DNA from: Thalassococcus arenae
Lineage (GTDB): Bacteria > Pseudomonadota > Alphaproteobacteria > Rhodobacterales > Rhodobacteraceae
Assembly (NCBI RefSeq): GCF_019104745.1
Contig: NZ_JAHRWL010000002.1
Coordinates: forward strand, 1,103,103-1,167,102
Length of the DNA stretch: 64,000 nucleotides
Direction: 5' to 3'
This document shows positions 8,250 to 18,464 of the stretch, piece after piece (the stretch's first letter is position 1; each line of letters begins with the position of its first letter). A model generated the notes under the pieces. That model was not told the DNA's origin, searched no databases, and saw only the letters and a list, made by a program, of their open reading frames with translations. Made by a program: the position numbers and the translations under genes.

Positions 8250-8308
8250 GTGACGGGTTTGGAGGTCGGGAGAGAGGCTCCCGGCTGGCCTGTCGCGGAG
8301 ATATCCCG
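8250..8308 (+). promoter_or_regulatory. Repeated 5' leader, copy 2 (before parB)
   Basis: A near-perfect copy of 5740-5797. In this copy CGGGAG (8267-8272) pairs perfectly with CTCCCG (8278-8283) in a tight hairpin, while the same CTCC can alternatively pair with the parB Shine-Dalgarno GGAG (8297-8300). Copies 1 and 2 therefore share a central anti-Shine-Dalgarno segment with two competing partners. No protein or ligand is implied by the sequence alone. Confidence 0.65.
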
Positions 8309-9238
8309 ATGACCAAGCAACAGAAGATCACCCTCAGCGCCTCGCGCGACATTCCCTTCAACAAGCTGATGCTCAGCCAGTCGAACGTGCGCCACGTCAA
8401 GGCGGGCGTGTCGATCGAGGAACTGGCCGAGGACATCGCGCGGCGGACGCTGCTCAGCTCCATCACCGTGCGCCCCGTGCTGGACGAGAGCGGCGCCGAG
8501 ACCGGCATGTACACGATCCCCGCAGGCGGGCGGCGGTTCCGGGCGCTGGAACTGCTCGTGAAGCAGAAGCGCATGAACAAGACCGCGCTGGTGCCCTGCA
8601 TCGTGCGCACCGATGGGCTCGCCGAAGAGGACAGCCTGGCCGAGAACGTCCAGCGCGCGCCGCTGCACCCGCTCGACCAGTTCCGCGCCTTCCAGGCGAT
8701 GCGCGAGAAGGGCCGCATAGAGGAGGAAATCGCAGCGGCCTTCTTTGTCTCGGCCAGCGTGGTCAAGCAGCGGCTGAAGCTCGCTGCGGTCGCGCCCTCG
8801 CTCCTCGACGCCTATGCCGAGGAGGAGATGACGCTCGACCAGCTCATGGCCTTCACGGTCAATCCCGATCATGCGCGGCAGGAACAGGTCTGGGAGGCGC
8901 TGCAGCGGCACTATTCCCGACAGCCCTACGAAATCCGCCGCATGCTGACCGAAGGCGCGGTGCGGGCCTCGGATAAGCGGGCGCAGTTCGTCGGGCTCGA
9001 CGACTACGTCGAGGCCGGGGGCGAGATCCTGCGCGACCTGTTCCAGCAGGACGACGGCGGCTGGCTGCAGGATGCCGCCCTGCTCGACGTCATGGTGCGC
9101 GAGAAGCTGGCAGATGAGGCCGAAGCGATCCGGGTCGAGGGCTGGAAATGGGTCGAGGTCGACACCGAATTCCCCTATGGCCACACCTTCGGAATGCGCC
9201 GGGTTCATGGCGAGGCGGTGCACGCGACAACATCCTAG
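8309..9238 (+). pseudogene. parB: ParB-like partition protein, C-terminally truncated by deletion
   Basis: 309 residues remain of a ParB/Spo0J-family protein. The nuclease/CTPase-like N-domain is present (SQSNVRHV, ITVRPVLD, AGGRRFRALELL, ENVQRAPLHPLDQFRAF), followed by the helix-turn-helix (EIAAAFFVSASVVKQRLKLA). ParB proteins on related elements are roughly twice this long. Family sequence runs to FPYGHTFGMRRVHGE; the last few codons (HATTS) are transglycosylase DNA read out of frame. So a deletion joined parB to the downstream gene near 9222. The N-terminal and DNA-binding parts might still act as a regulator. The start at 8309 is chosen from its GGAG site and family N-terminus; an upstream in-frame ATG at 8192 lacks support. 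Confidence 0.85.
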
Positions 9239-9585
9239 CCGGTACAGCCTATCTGCGACAGATGTACGACCGGTTCGGGTCGCCCGGCTTTCTCGCTGCC
9301 TACAATGCCGGGCCTGCGCGCTACCAAGAGCACGTTGATACCGGACGCGCCCTGCCGCTTGAAACCCGCAATTACCTCGCCATCCTCGCGCCACTCATCG
9401 CCGATGGAACTGACGTCGCGCGGGCAGTCAGCCGCCCGCACAGGACGCAGGACTGGCGCGACGCTCCGCTGTTCGCGGCAACGGCTGAGGCAGGTAACCC
9501 CCCCAGCGATAACACCCAACGGATTGCGTCTGACACGTCTCGAAACGGCATCTTCGTGCCTCACAGCCGGGGGCAAACGCTATGA
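9226..9585 (+). pseudogene. Remnant of VirB1-like lytic transglycosylase (C-terminal half)
   Basis: Reading from 9226 gives DNILAGTAYLRQMYDRFG, then FLAAYNAGPARY, the distal SLT-domain motifs of a VirB1-type transglycosylase. The N-terminal half with signal peptide and catalytic Glu is gone, replaced by parB sequence. No start codon fits, so this is debris. In a complete element this enzyme opens peptidoglycan for the conjugation channel and lies just before the relaxase, exactly this position. Confidence 0.85.
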
Positions 9586-9832
9586 TCCGCGAAATCGCAC
9601 CATGGCGAGGTCTGGAATGCCCGGTCGCAGGAATGTGCCGGAGAGAGCCGACGCACAGGGTCTCAACAGAAAGAGCGCGAGATAAAAGAGGTGCCGCAAG
9701 CGGACCTCAAGCTGTTGTTTCTCTGCGAGGATTTGCGCGGTATATCCAAGATGCATGCCGCAGGACTTCACCTAGAGGTCTGATTTTTTGGTATTTTTCA
9801 AGCGGCCGTTGGTCCTGCAAGCGAGTGCGGCC
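9586..9832. other. Non-coding stretch before the relaxase; possible oriT location
   Basis: No convincing gene is seen. An AT-rich T-run (GATTTTTTGG at 9781-9790) precedes the relaxase. In related elements the transfer origin is often next to the relaxase gene, but no nic consensus or clear inverted repeat could be identified here. Confidence 0.3.
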
Positions 9833-11590
9833 ATGACCCGGCGCGACAATGACCTGCGGATCCGCCCCGGACGCATCCGCGACGGCGGCAGGACCTCGAA
9901 GCAATCGACACGCTTCGTCAACGAGGTGATGCGCGCTGCGCGGAAATCCGGACATACCGGCTATCGTATCGGCGCAGACAGTACGCGTTCCGGCAACGCC
10001 GCTTTCGGGCGCGGACGGTTTGCACGAACGGCCAAAGGCCTGACCCGCACCTCCCGGCGCGTCGTCGTGAAGGCCCGCGTCGTGCGCCACCAGGGCAAGC
10101 GCTTTCGCTCCGCACCCATGGCCAAGCATCTCGGCTACCTGCAGCGCGATGGCGTCGGTCAGGACGGGCGCGACGCCGACTTGTTCGGGTCTGAACGCGA
10201 TGACCTCGACCGAGGCGGCTTTGCGGCGCGCTGCGAAGACGACCGGCATCACTTCCGGTTTATCGTCTCGCCGGAGGACGCGGGCGATCTCGAGGATCTG
10301 CGCGCCTTTACCCGTGATCTGATGGCCCGAGCCGAACGGGATCTCGGCACAACACTCGACTGGGTCGCGGTCGATCACTGGAACACCGACAATCCGCATG
10401 TCCACATTCTGGTGCGCGGCAAAGCCAACGATGGCCGGGATCTCGTCATCTCGCGTGACTACATCAGCCGGGGGCTTCGAGCGCGCGCAGAAGACCTCGT
10501 GCAACTGGAACTAGGCCCCCGCAGTGCGCGCGAGATTTCCCAAGCCTTGGAAACGCAGGTCACGGCGGAGCGCTGGACCGATCTGGACCGGGGCCTGCGC
10601 TCGCTGGCGGACAATCATGCCGGCATCGCCGACCTGCGGCGCGGCACGCCGGAACCCCGCGATCCGGAGCTGCGCCGCTTGATGATCGGGCGTGGCCAGA
10701 CACTAGAGAGGCTCGGGCTGGCCGAACAAATCGCCCCTGCCGTCTGGGAGTTGAAACCGAATGCCGAAGACACTCTGCGCGAGCTTGGGATGCGCGGCGA
10801 CATCATCAAACGGATGCACCGGGCCATGGGTGCCGAGCGCTTCCGCGCGGCGGGTGATTTCGCCATCGAAGGCACGCCCAACGCGCCGATCCTCGGGCGG
10901 CTGGTGGAACGCGGCTTTCATGACGACCATGCCGGGACCGGCTACGCGATCATTGACAGTGTTGATGGTCGCGTTCATCACCTGCGCTTCCGGGATCTCG
11001 ATGCGACCGGCGACACGCCGCAAGGTGGCATTGTCGAAACCCGGCTCTGGACAGGGAAGACGGACGGGACACCGCAACTGTCTCTTGTCGGTCGTTCCGA
11101 TCTGTCGCTGGCCGCCCAGGTCGAGGCGGATGGCGCCACATGGCTCGACCGCCTGCAACTCTCCCGGGACCGCGCACCGCTGAGCGGTGCCGGATTTGGT
11201 GCGGAGGTTCGCCAGGCATTGGAGCGCCGCTCGGATCACCTTGTCGCCGAAGGCCTCGCCCGACGGCAAGGGCAGCGGGTCACCTTTGCCCGCGATCTGC
11301 TGGCCACCCTGCGCAACCGCGAACTGGACGCCATCGCGCAAGACCTCAGCACACAAACCGGCCTCCCCCGTTACAAGCCGACCGAGGGCGAACCCGTCAC
11401 AGGGACGTTTCGGCAACGCCTCGATCTCGCCTCGGGCCGCTTCGCCATGATCGACGATGGTCTCGGCTTCTCGCTCGTCCCCTGGACTCCGCAACTCGAA
11501 CGCCATCTCGGCCAGACCGTCACAGGCACGATGACGCCCGGCGGCGGGATCAACTGGAGCCTCGGGCGCAAGCGCGGGCTAAGCCTCTAA
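9833..11590 (+). CDS. Relaxase (VirD2-like nuclease domain plus DUF3363)
   Basis: A 585-residue conjugative relaxase that would nick oriT and pilot the DNA strand. The N-terminus RIRPGRIRDGG is typical. KHLGYLQRDG (about residue 100) holds the candidate nucleophile Tyr. HHFRFIVSPEDA and DNPHVHILVRG (about 187) give the His residues of the metal site. The C-terminal half is DUF3363-like. It is followed after 17 bases by traG. A TTG start at 9788 would add 15 residues; the ATG at 9833 was chosen by family N-terminus although its Shine-Dalgarno is poor. The gene looks intact despite the damage just upstream. Confidence 0.88.
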   Translation: MTRRDNDLRIRPGRIRDGGRTSKQSTRFVNEVMRAARKSGHTGYRIGADSTRSGNAAFGRGRFARTAKGLTRTSRRVVVKARVVRHQGKRFRSAPMAKHLGYLQRDGVGQDGRDADLFGSERDDLDRGGFAARCEDDRHHFRFIVSPEDAGDLEDLRAFTRDLMARAERDLGTTLDWVAVDHWNTDNPHVHILVRGKANDGRDLVISRDYISRGLRARAEDLVQLELGPRSAREISQALETQVTAERWTDLDRGLRSLADNHAGIADLRRGTPEPRDPELRRLMIGRGQTLERLGLAEQIAPAVWELKPNAEDTLRELGMRGDIIKRMHRAMGAERFRAAGDFAIEGTPNAPILGRLVERGFHDDHAGTGYAIIDSVDGRVHHLRFRDLDATGDTPQGGIVETRLWTGKTDGTPQLSLVGRSDLSLAAQVEADGATWLDRLQLSRDRAPLSGAGFGAEVRQALERRSDHLVAEGLARRQGQRVTFARDLLATLRNRELDAIAQDLSTQTGLPRYKPTEGEPVTGTFRQRLDLASGRFAMIDDGLGFSLVPWTPQLERHLGQTVTGTMTPGGGINWSLGRKRGLSL

Positions 11591-11607
11591 GCAGAAAGGA
11601 CATCACC

Positions 11608-13602
11608 ATGAGCCGTCAGGACACGTCATCGGCCACCAAGATCCTCTGGGGCCAGATCATCATCGTCAGCATCGTGGCGCTGCTCTTCGTCTGGGCGGCG
11701 ACACAATGGGTCGCGTTTCGTCTGGGGTTCCAACCCCAGCTTGGCGCACCTCTCACCGCCCTGTTCGGCTTGCCGATCTATCGCCCGTGGCAGGTCTTCA
11801 CCTGGTGGTACTGGTACGACGCCTACGCGCCGCGCGTCTTCATGGAAGGGGCCGCGATCGCCGGCGCAGGCGGGATCGCCGCCATTGCCGTCGCCATCTT
11901 GCTGTCGGTCCTGCGGGCGCGCGAGGCGAGCGACGTGACGACCTATGGCTCGGCCAGATGGGCAAGCCCCAAGGATATCACCGCCGCCGGGCTGTTCGCA
12001 GACGACGGGGTCGTGCTGGGCCGTCTCGACAAGCGCTACCTCCGGCATGATGGTCCGGAACATGTGCTGTGCTTCGCGCCCACGAGATCGGGTAAAGGCG
12101 TCGGCCTGGTGATCCCAAGCCTGCTGACCTGGCCCGGCTCCGCCATCGTCCATGACATCAAGGGCGAGAACTGGCAGCTCACGTCCGGATGGCGGGCGCG
12201 GTTCGGGCGCGTCCTGCTATTCGATCCGACCAACGCGGTCAGCGCCGCCTACAATCCGCTGCTCGAGGTTCGTCGCGGGGAGCGCGAGGTGCGGGACGTG
12301 CAAAACATCGCCGACATCCTCGTCGATCCCGAAGGCCAGCTCGAGCGACGGAACCATTGGGAGAAGACCAGCCATTCCCTTCTGGTCGGCGCGATCCTTC
12401 ATGTTCTCTATGCTGAGAAGGACAAGACACTGGCAGGCGCCGCCGCCTTCCTGTCAGATCCTCGGCGTCCCATCGCTGCCACACTGACTGCAATGATGCG
12501 GACGGCCCATCTCGGAGATCGCCCGCATCCTGTTGTCGCTCAGGCCGCCCGCGAGCTGCTGAACAAATCCGAGAACGAACGCTCCGGCGTCCTGTCCACG
12601 GCCATGTCCTTCCTCAGCCTCTACCGCGACCCCGTGATCGCCGCCGTGACCCGGCGCTGCGACTGGCGGATCGATGATCTCGTCTCTGAAGCGCGGCCGC
12701 TCACCCTCTACCTCGTGGTGCCGCCCTCGGACATTTCCCGCACCAAACCGCTGGTCCGGCTGATCCTGAACCAGATCGGCCGCCGCCTGACAGAAGAATT
12801 GCACAACACCAACCGTAAACACCGCCTTTTGTTCATGCTCGACGAGTTCCCCGCCCTCGGCCGTCTCGACTTCTTTGAAAGCCAACTGGCCTTCATGGCG
12901 GGATACGGGCTCAAGGCCTTCCTGATCGCCCAGTCGTTGAACCAGATCGAAAAGGCCTATGGCCAGAACAACGCCATCCTGGACAATTGCCATGTCCGCG
13001 TCGCCTTCGCGACAAATGACGAGCGCACGGCGAAGCGCCTGTCCGACGCCCTCGGCACCACGACCGAACTGCGCGCGATGAAAAACTATGCTGGCCACCG
13101 CCTGTCACCCTGGCTCGGACATCTGATGGTCTCGCGCCAAGAAACCGCCCGCGCCTTGCTGACCCCCGGTGAGATCATGCAGCTGCCGCCCGATGACGAA
13201 ATCATCCTCGTGTCGGGCGCAGCCCCGATACGGGCACAAAAAGTGCGGTACTTCCGCGATGCGCAACTGACGGCAAGAATCCACAAGCCGCCTGTCGTCG
13301 AAGCATCTGCTTTCGTCAGCCCCGTGGAAACCGATGATTGGAGCAGTCTTCAGCCAGTCGCACCGCCCCAAGAAACTGGCGTGAAAAAGCCCGCTGACGA
13401 AGGGGATGGTGGCATCCGGCGAGAGCCTGAAATCCCAGAACATGAGGATGTGGCGCCCGAACTGCCGTTCCCGCGCGAGGAATTCGCGGCTCTCGAAGAC
13501 GAACCCGACGACGAGGCCCAACGCGCCCGCGCCATGCAGACCCGCTTCCGCAACGTCGCGCGTCAAGCGGCCCTCGATCCGGACGACGGCATCGAACTGT
13601 GA
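11608..13602 (+). CDS. traG: Type IV coupling protein TraG/VirD4
   Basis: A 664-residue inner-membrane ATPase that links the relaxosome to the mating channel. Two N-terminal membrane segments (about 12-35 and 75-100) are followed by YGSARWAS, Walker A APTRSGKGVG (about 156), HDIKGENWQLTSGWR, and Walker B LLFMLDEFPALG (about 407), then FLIAQSLNQIEKAYG. The C-terminal 100 residues are acidic and variable. AGAAAGGA precedes the ATG. It is the last of the relaxase-traG pair and is followed 9 bases later by the CopG-like gene. Confidence 0.95.
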   Translation: MSRQDTSSATKILWGQIIIVSIVALLFVWAATQWVAFRLGFQPQLGAPLTALFGLPIYRPWQVFTWWYWYDAYAPRVFMEGAAIAGAGGIAAIAVAILLSVLRAREASDVTTYGSARWASPKDITAAGLFADDGVVLGRLDKRYLRHDGPEHVLCFAPTRSGKGVGLVIPSLLTWPGSAIVHDIKGENWQLTSGWRARFGRVLLFDPTNAVSAAYNPLLEVRRGEREVRDVQNIADILVDPEGQLERRNHWEKTSHSLLVGAILHVLYAEKDKTLAGAAAFLSDPRRPIAATLTAMMRTAHLGDRPHPVVAQAARELLNKSENERSGVLSTAMSFLSLYRDPVIAAVTRRCDWRIDDLVSEARPLTLYLVVPPSDISRTKPLVRLILNQIGRRLTEELHNTNRKHRLLFMLDEFPALGRLDFFESQLAFMAGYGLKAFLIAQSLNQIEKAYGQNNAILDNCHVRVAFATNDERTAKRLSDALGTTTELRAMKNYAGHRLSPWLGHLMVSRQETARALLTPGEIMQLPPDDEIILVSGAAPIRAQKVRYFRDAQLTARIHKPPVVEASAFVSPVETDDWSSLQPVAPPQETGVKKPADEGDGGIRREPEIPEHEDVAPELPFPREEFAALEDEPDDEAQRARAMQTRFRNVARQAALDPDDGIEL

Positions 13603-13611
13603 GGTGGCGGA

Positions 13612-14034
13612 ATGAAGAAAGCCAAGATCACAGCCTATGTCGACCCAGCCCTCTTCGACGAAATCGACGCACTGGCGGCGCGACGGCGCGTTCCCAAAAC
13701 CCAGATCATCGAGGCGGCATTGGCGTCGTTGCTCTCACCCGACAGCGCCGAACAGAGCGAGGCCGCGATTGTCCGGCGGCTCGATCGCCTGACGAGGTCG
13801 TTGGAGCGTTTGGAACGCGACCAGGAAATCACGACTGAGGCGCTCGCGCTGTTCGTCCGCTTCTGGTTGACCACGACACCACCCCTGCCCGATGACACAT
13901 ACTTGGCGGCCAAGGCGAAAGGGAAAGAGCGGTATGGAGGCTTCGTTGAGACGCTGGCGCGGCGGCTGGGAAAAGGAACGACCTTGACAAGAGAGCTATC
14001 TCGGGAAGAGCCAAACCCCAAAGTCCAAGATTAG
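13612..14034 (+). CDS. CopG-like ribbon-helix-helix protein of the tra/trb junction
   Basis: A 140-residue protein whose first 45 residues (KITAYVDPALFDEIDALAARR...KTQIIEAAL) form a ribbon-helix-helix DNA-binding fold. The rest contains a coiled-coil-like stretch (RRLDRLTRSLERLERDQEI). In related elements this gene lies between traG and trbB. Here trbB is 12.4 kb away because the restriction/defence block is inserted directly behind it. Possible roles are autoregulation of transfer genes or a relaxosome accessory. Confidence 0.8.
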   Translation: MKKAKITAYVDPALFDEIDALAARRRVPKTQIIEAALASLLSPDSAEQSEAAIVRRLDRLTRSLERLERDQEITTEALALFVRFWLTTTPPLPDDTYLAAKAKGKERYGGFVETLARRLGKGTTLTRELSREEPNPKVQD

Positions 14035-14135
14035 CAAGAGGAACAGAAAAAGTTATCAAAAACATGGAATTAATCAAAGTTCGTTGCTCAATTTGACGTT
14101 CTTCAAGGCGTCGATCCCGGCCTCAACAAAGTCGG

Positions 14136-14164
14136 TTGACCTTGGTTCGGATACTTTATATACG
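14136..14164 (+). promoter_or_regulatory. Candidate sigma70 promoter of the defence operon
   Basis: TTGACC (14136-14141), a 17-base spacer, then TATACG (14159-14164) lie 33 bases before the WYL gene start. The surrounding 14040-14196 is strikingly AT-rich. The segment TTTATATACG...TATTATACCC just downstream has an imperfect dyad that could be the WYL regulator's site, but no clean repeat is seen. Confidence 0.55.
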
Positions 14165-14196
14165 AATATTTATTATACCCAACTGCGAGTCGAGCG

Positions 14197-15051
14197 ATGG
14201 CCGCCACCGAACTGAAATGGGCGACGGAACAAAGGTTCCAGTTTATCGAGTACCAAGCCTTCTGGCTTGGTAGTCTCAACCGTGTCGACCTCACATCGCA
14301 TTTTGGCATCTCGGTACCTCAAGCTTCCAAGGATATAGCAGCCTACCAGTCTCTACACCCGCAAAACATAAAATACGATCACAGCGAGAAGCGGTACTTT
14401 GTGACGAAGGAGTTTGCGCCTCACTTCATAGAGCTGAAGCCAGATGTATTCCTCAATGGCCTGTTGAGAGAAGCAGATGATTGTCAAAATCCTGTACTGC
14501 TGCCGACTGAAGGTATCCCGATTCCGAAGCGACTGATTGACCCATTTGTGCTGCAATCCCTGACTGAGTGCATTGCGACCAATCAGTCGGTGGAAATTCT
14601 GTATCAGTCGATGAGCTCGAACAAACCCGATGCAATCTGGCGCCGTATAACACCCCACAGCTTTGCAACTGATGGGCTTCGTTGGCACACGAGGGCCTAC
14701 TGTCACATCGATCAAAAATTCAAAGACTTCCTGATATCTAGGTGTCTTGGCTCCCGCGAGCCTGGAGCATCTGCCGCATCGGTTCATGACGATATCTATT
14801 GGAACAAGTCTTTCGAGATCCGCCTCGTGCCCAACCCCGCACTGTCCACTTCGCAGAAGAGGGTAGTGGCAACCGACTATGGCATGCGCGACGCAAGGCT
14901 TACCGTTTCCACGCGGATGGCCATGTTGTACTATTTTGAGAAGCGCTTGCGGTTAGACGTTGCGCATCTCATGGACGACCCAGGCGAATGCCCGGTGATT
15001 ATTGAGAACAAATCGGCTTTCGACGCCGCCGTCGAGGAGGCGACAAAATGA
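14197..15051 (+). CDS. WYL-domain transcriptional regulator (BrxR/CapW-like)
   Basis: A 284-residue regulator at the head of the defence operon. The N-terminal winged helix (about 1-70: RFQFIEYQAFWLGSLNRVDLTSHFGISVPQASKDI) closely follows the BrxR/CapW pattern. The WYL domain (about 110-190) includes VEILYQSM, RRITPHSF and GLRWHTRAYCH. A C-terminal WCX-like part follows. Family members are usually homodimeric repressors of phage-defence operons, perhaps released by a nucleic-acid or nucleotide signal during infection. The stop overlaps the hsdR start (ATGA). No defence effector is fused to it. Confidence 0.85.
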   Translation: MAATELKWATEQRFQFIEYQAFWLGSLNRVDLTSHFGISVPQASKDIAAYQSLHPQNIKYDHSEKRYFVTKEFAPHFIELKPDVFLNGLLREADDCQNPVLLPTEGIPIPKRLIDPFVLQSLTECIATNQSVEILYQSMSSNKPDAIWRRITPHSFATDGLRWHTRAYCHIDQKFKDFLISRCLGSREPGASAASVHDDIYWNKSFEIRLVPNPALSTSQKRVVATDYGMRDARLTVSTRMAMLYYFEKRLRLDVAHLMDDPGECPVIIENKSAFDAAVEEATK

Positions 15052-18000
15052 CCGCCTCCAATTTCGACTTTCTAAAGGACCACTGGCCCGAGGTTGCTGT
15101 TCTTGGCGCAAGGGCCGAGAGCTACGCGATGCTCGATGCCAGGAGTGCTATATTCAATCTCCGGCTTCTGGCAGAGAATCTGGTGAAGGACATCTATCAC
15201 GCACTTCATCTGCCCAAACCGGTTAGACCGACTCAAATCGATCTTCTCACCAACAGCGCCTTTGTAGCCGTGGTGCCGAAAGTCGTACTGAACAAGCTGC
15301 ATGCCATAAGGAAATTCGGAAATAAGGCGGCACACGGCGATGATGTTTCCCGGAATGACGCCCTGTGGTTGCTCAAGGAAGCTCATGATCTCAGTAAGTG
15401 GGCTATCATCAACTACTGTCAGGTAGACCACAAAACGCTACCGGCATTCGAGCAGCCAAAACTCGAAAGCGTGGGCAAGGAACAGCAACCGCTTACTCAG
15501 CAAGAGAAGCAGACCCTCCAAAAGCTAGCTGCTCAGGAAGAGCAAATCGTTGCGCTTTTGGCAGAGGTAGAAAAGTCCCGCGAGCAAGTTCAAGCCGCCG
15601 AGAAAAAGGCTGACGAACTAGCAGGCCTCGCAAAATCTGCTCAGCGGACCGCCGACGTCCTTGAGTTCAACGAGGCGACAACTCGGTCCCGCATCATTGA
15701 CAACCTAATCGCAGCTGCCGGTTGGAATGTTGCGACGGGAGAAACATCGACGAATGAAGTCGTGAAAGAGATGGAGGTCGATGGCCAACCTACGCCGTCC
15801 GGAAAGGGCTTCGTCGACTATGTCCTGTTGGACGCAGACGGCTCGCCACTGGCGGTTATTGAGGCAAAGAAGACCTCCGTCGATCCGGAACTCGGCCGAA
15901 AGCAAGCGGTGCTGTACGCAGATGCACTAGAGAAGAAGTCTGGCCAGCGGCCGGTCATTTTCTACACCAACGGATACGATATCTGGATGTGGGACGATGC
16001 AGCCGGGTACCCGCCGCGAAAGGTGTTCGGCTACTACTCCATGGACAGTCTGCAGTATCTGGTCAAGTTCCAGCGGAAGAGCCGCAAGGATCTTAAGTCG
16101 CTGGTACCGCAAGAGCGGATCGTCAATCGCTTGTATCAGATCGAAGCGATCAAACGCGTGTCCGAGCGCTTTACCGACAAGCATCGAAAGGCGTTGATCG
16201 TCCAGGCAACAGGTACCGGCAAGACGCGTGTTGCGATCGCTCTTGCCGAATTGCTGATCCGCGCCGGATGGGCAAAGCGGGTGCTGTTTCTGTGCGACCG
16301 TAAGGAGCTCCGCAAACAGGCGAAAAACGCCTTCACTGACTTCCTCGATTCAGAGCCGATCCGGGTGGTCAACTCTCGTGTCAACGGTGCTGCCACGGAG
16401 CGCGTATTCATTTCGACGTACCCAGCGATGCTCAAGGTGTATCAGTCGTTCGATGTAGGGTTCTTCGATCTGATTATCGCTGACGAGTCGCACCGCAGCA
16501 TCTACAACATCTATGGTGATCTCTTTCACTATTTCGACAGCCTCCAGGTCGGGTTGACGGCGACGCCGGTCAATTTCGTGACACGATCGACCTTTGGCCT
16601 TTTCAATTGCGAGGGCAAGCTGCCGACCTTCAGCTATGATCTGGAAGAGGCGGTGGGTGAGAGGCATCTCGTTCCCTTCGAGGTGATCGATCATACCACT
16701 CAATTCCTTCGTGACGGCATCACGCTTGATGGGCTGACCCAAACGCAAATCGACGAACTGGAAGCCCAAGGCGAAGACCCAAACGACTATGACTACTCTT
16801 CAGAACAGATCGACAAGGCGATTTACAATCGCGACACCAACCGTGTGATCATTCGCAATCTAATGGAAAACGCCATCCGAGATGCGAACGGACAGACCAT
16901 CGGCAAGACGATCATCTTTGCGCGCAATCACGAACACGCCATGCTGATGAGCCGGCTATTCGACGAGATGTATCCGCAATATGGCGGAAAATTCTGTCAG
17001 GTGATCGACAACTATGACCCCCGCGCAGAAAGCCTGATTGACGATTTCAAGGGCACGGGCACCAACAGCGAGCTCACCATCGCTATTTCGGTGGATATGC
17101 TGGATACTGGTATCGATGTGCCTGAGATCGTGAACCTCGTTTTTGCCAAGCCTGTTCGCTCTCCGGTCAAGTTCTGGCAGATGGTAGGACGCGGCACACG
17201 GCTTTGCCCCGATCTGTTTGGCTCCGGCAAGGACAAGACCGTCTTCCGGATCTTCGATCACTGGGCCAACTTCAAACGCTTCGAAGAGGGCTACAAACCT
17301 GCCGAGCCGACGGTAACGAAATCACTGCTCCAACAGCTTTTCGAACAGCGCATCCAGCTTGCTGAAACGGCACTGCAGAAAAGCGAGATTGCCGTCTTCG
17401 ATCACGTGATCCAGTTGATCGCTGCCGACATCAATGCGCTCGATGAAAACACAGTCGCTGTGCGGGAGAAGTGGCGGGAGAAGCGCTCGACTGCTTCGAT
17501 TGAGAACCTGAAACGGTTCGATCCCGGGACAGTATCGGTGCTACGCCAGACCATCGCCCCGCTGATGCAATGGCGCGATATCAGGGGCAAGGCCGAGGCG
17601 CATGCGTTCGATCTGCTTGTGTGCAAGGCCCAGATCGCGGTCCTGCATCAGTCTGCCGAAGTCACCGATCTCAAGATCGATTTCCTCGACCGGCTGGGCT
17701 CGCTCCAGATGCATCTCAACCCGGTTCGGGAACAGGCCGAGGTGATCAAAAAGGCCAAGTCCGATGCCTTCTGGAACGGCGTGACCGTGATGGACCTTGA
17801 GGCCGTGCGCGAGCCGTTGCGCTGCATCATGGTATACCGCGACCGACAGAAGATTGGCGGCAACGGCCCCAAGATCGTCGACATCACGGAAGACACCGGT
17901 CTCGTGCAGTCCTCGCGCCGCAGCGCTTCGCTCAAGACCGTGGATATGGCTGCCTATGAGCAGCTCGTCGAGGCGGAACTAAAGAAGCACTTCGAGACCA

Positions 18001-18464
18001 ACGCGACGTTGAAGAAAATCCGCGCAGGCGAGGCGGTCACGCCCGAGGACCTCAACGCAATCATCTCGCTGGTCCTGACCCAGAACCCCGATGTCAACCG
18101 CAACGCGCTGGAAGAGTTTTTTGCGTCCACGACGCTGCCGCTCGACATCACCATCCGCAAGATGGTCGGGCTCGAAGAACAGGCCGTGAAGGAAAAGTTC
18201 TCGGCTTTCGTGCTGGGCCATCCCGAACTGACCGCCAAGCAGACACGCTTCCTGGCGCTGCTGCAAAACCACATCATCAAGTTCGGTTTCATCACCATCG
18301 ACCGCCTCTACGACCAGCCATTCACGGTTGTCGATGCCGATGGTCCCGAGGGCATTTTCGAAAAACCCGATGACATCGACCAGTTGATGAAGATCGTCAA
18401 TCTCTTCGCTCCGGCGCCCAAAGGCGATGACGGAGCCGATACATCCCAAGGAAAGCTGCACTAA
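15048..18464 (+). CDS. hsdR: Type I restriction endonuclease subunit R
   Basis: An 1138-residue EcoEI-type R subunit. Residues 1-125 are a DUF4145-like helical domain ([17 protein letters not shown]). The PD-(D/E)xK nuclease is at about 255-277 ([10 protein letters not shown]...AVIEAKK). The SF2 translocase follows: Walker A QATGTGKT (about 385), box II ADESHRS (about 477), GLTATP, and motif [11 protein letters not shown]. The C-terminus binds the methylase. With HsdM and HsdS it should cut unmodified foreign DNA after translocation. It overlaps both neighbouring genes by 1-4 bases. All motifs are intact. Confidence 0.95.
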   Translation: MTASNFDFLKDHWPEVAVLGARAESYAMLDARSAIFNLRLLAENLVKDIYHALHLPKPVRPTQIDLLTNSAFVAVVPKVVLNKLHAIRKFGNKAAHGDDVSRNDALWLLKEAHDLSKWAIINYCQVDHKTLPAFEQPKLESVGKEQQPLTQQEKQTLQKLAAQEEQIVALLAEVEKSREQVQAAEKKADELAGLAKSAQRTADVLEFNEATTRSRIIDNLIAAAGWNVATGETSTNEVVKEMEVDGQPTPSGKGFVDYVLLDADGSPLAVIEAKKTSVDPELGRKQAVLYADALEKKSGQRPVIFYTNGYDIWMWDDAAGYPPRKVFGYYSMDSLQYLVKFQRKSRKDLKSLVPQERIVNRLYQIEAIKRVSERFTDKHRKALIVQATGTGKTRVAIALAELLIRAGWAKRVLFLCDRKELRKQAKNAFTDFLDSEPIRVVNSRVNGAATERVFISTYPAMLKVYQSFDVGFFDLIIADESHRSIYNIYGDLFHYFDSLQVGLTATPVNFVTRSTFGLFNCEGKLPTFSYDLEEAVGERHLVPFEVIDHTTQFLRDGITLDGLTQTQIDELEAQGEDPNDYDYSSEQIDKAIYNRDTNRVIIRNLMENAIRDANGQTIGKTIIFARNHEHAMLMSRLFDEMYPQYGGKFCQVIDNYDPRAESLIDDFKGTGTNSELTIAISVDMLDTGIDVPEIVNLVFAKPVRSPVKFWQMVGRGTRLCPDLFGSGKDKTVFRIFDHWANFKRFEEGYKPAEPTVTKSLLQQLFEQRIQLAETALQKSEIAVFDHVIQLIAADINALDENTVAVREKWREKRSTASIENLKRFDPGTVSVLRQTIAPLMQWRDIRGKAEAHAFDLLVCKAQIAVLHQSAEVTDLKIDFLDRLGSLQMHLNPVREQAEVIKKAKSDAFWNGVTVMDLEAVREPLRCIMVYRDRQKIGGNGPKIVDITEDTGLVQSSRRSASLKTVDMAAYEQLVEAELKKHFETNATLKKIRAGEAVTPEDLNAIISLVLTQNPDVNRNALEEFFASTTLPLDITIRKMVGLEEQAVKEKFSAFVLGHPELTAKQTRFLALLQNHIIKFGFITIDRLYDQPFTVVDADGPEGIFEKPDDIDQLMKIVNLFAPAPKGDDGADTSQGKLH

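Noticed and set aside
9788..9832. TTG start that would extend the relaxase by 15 residues
   Set aside because: The extra residues do not match the family N-terminus; the ATG at 9833 is preferred, though its ribosome site is also poor.
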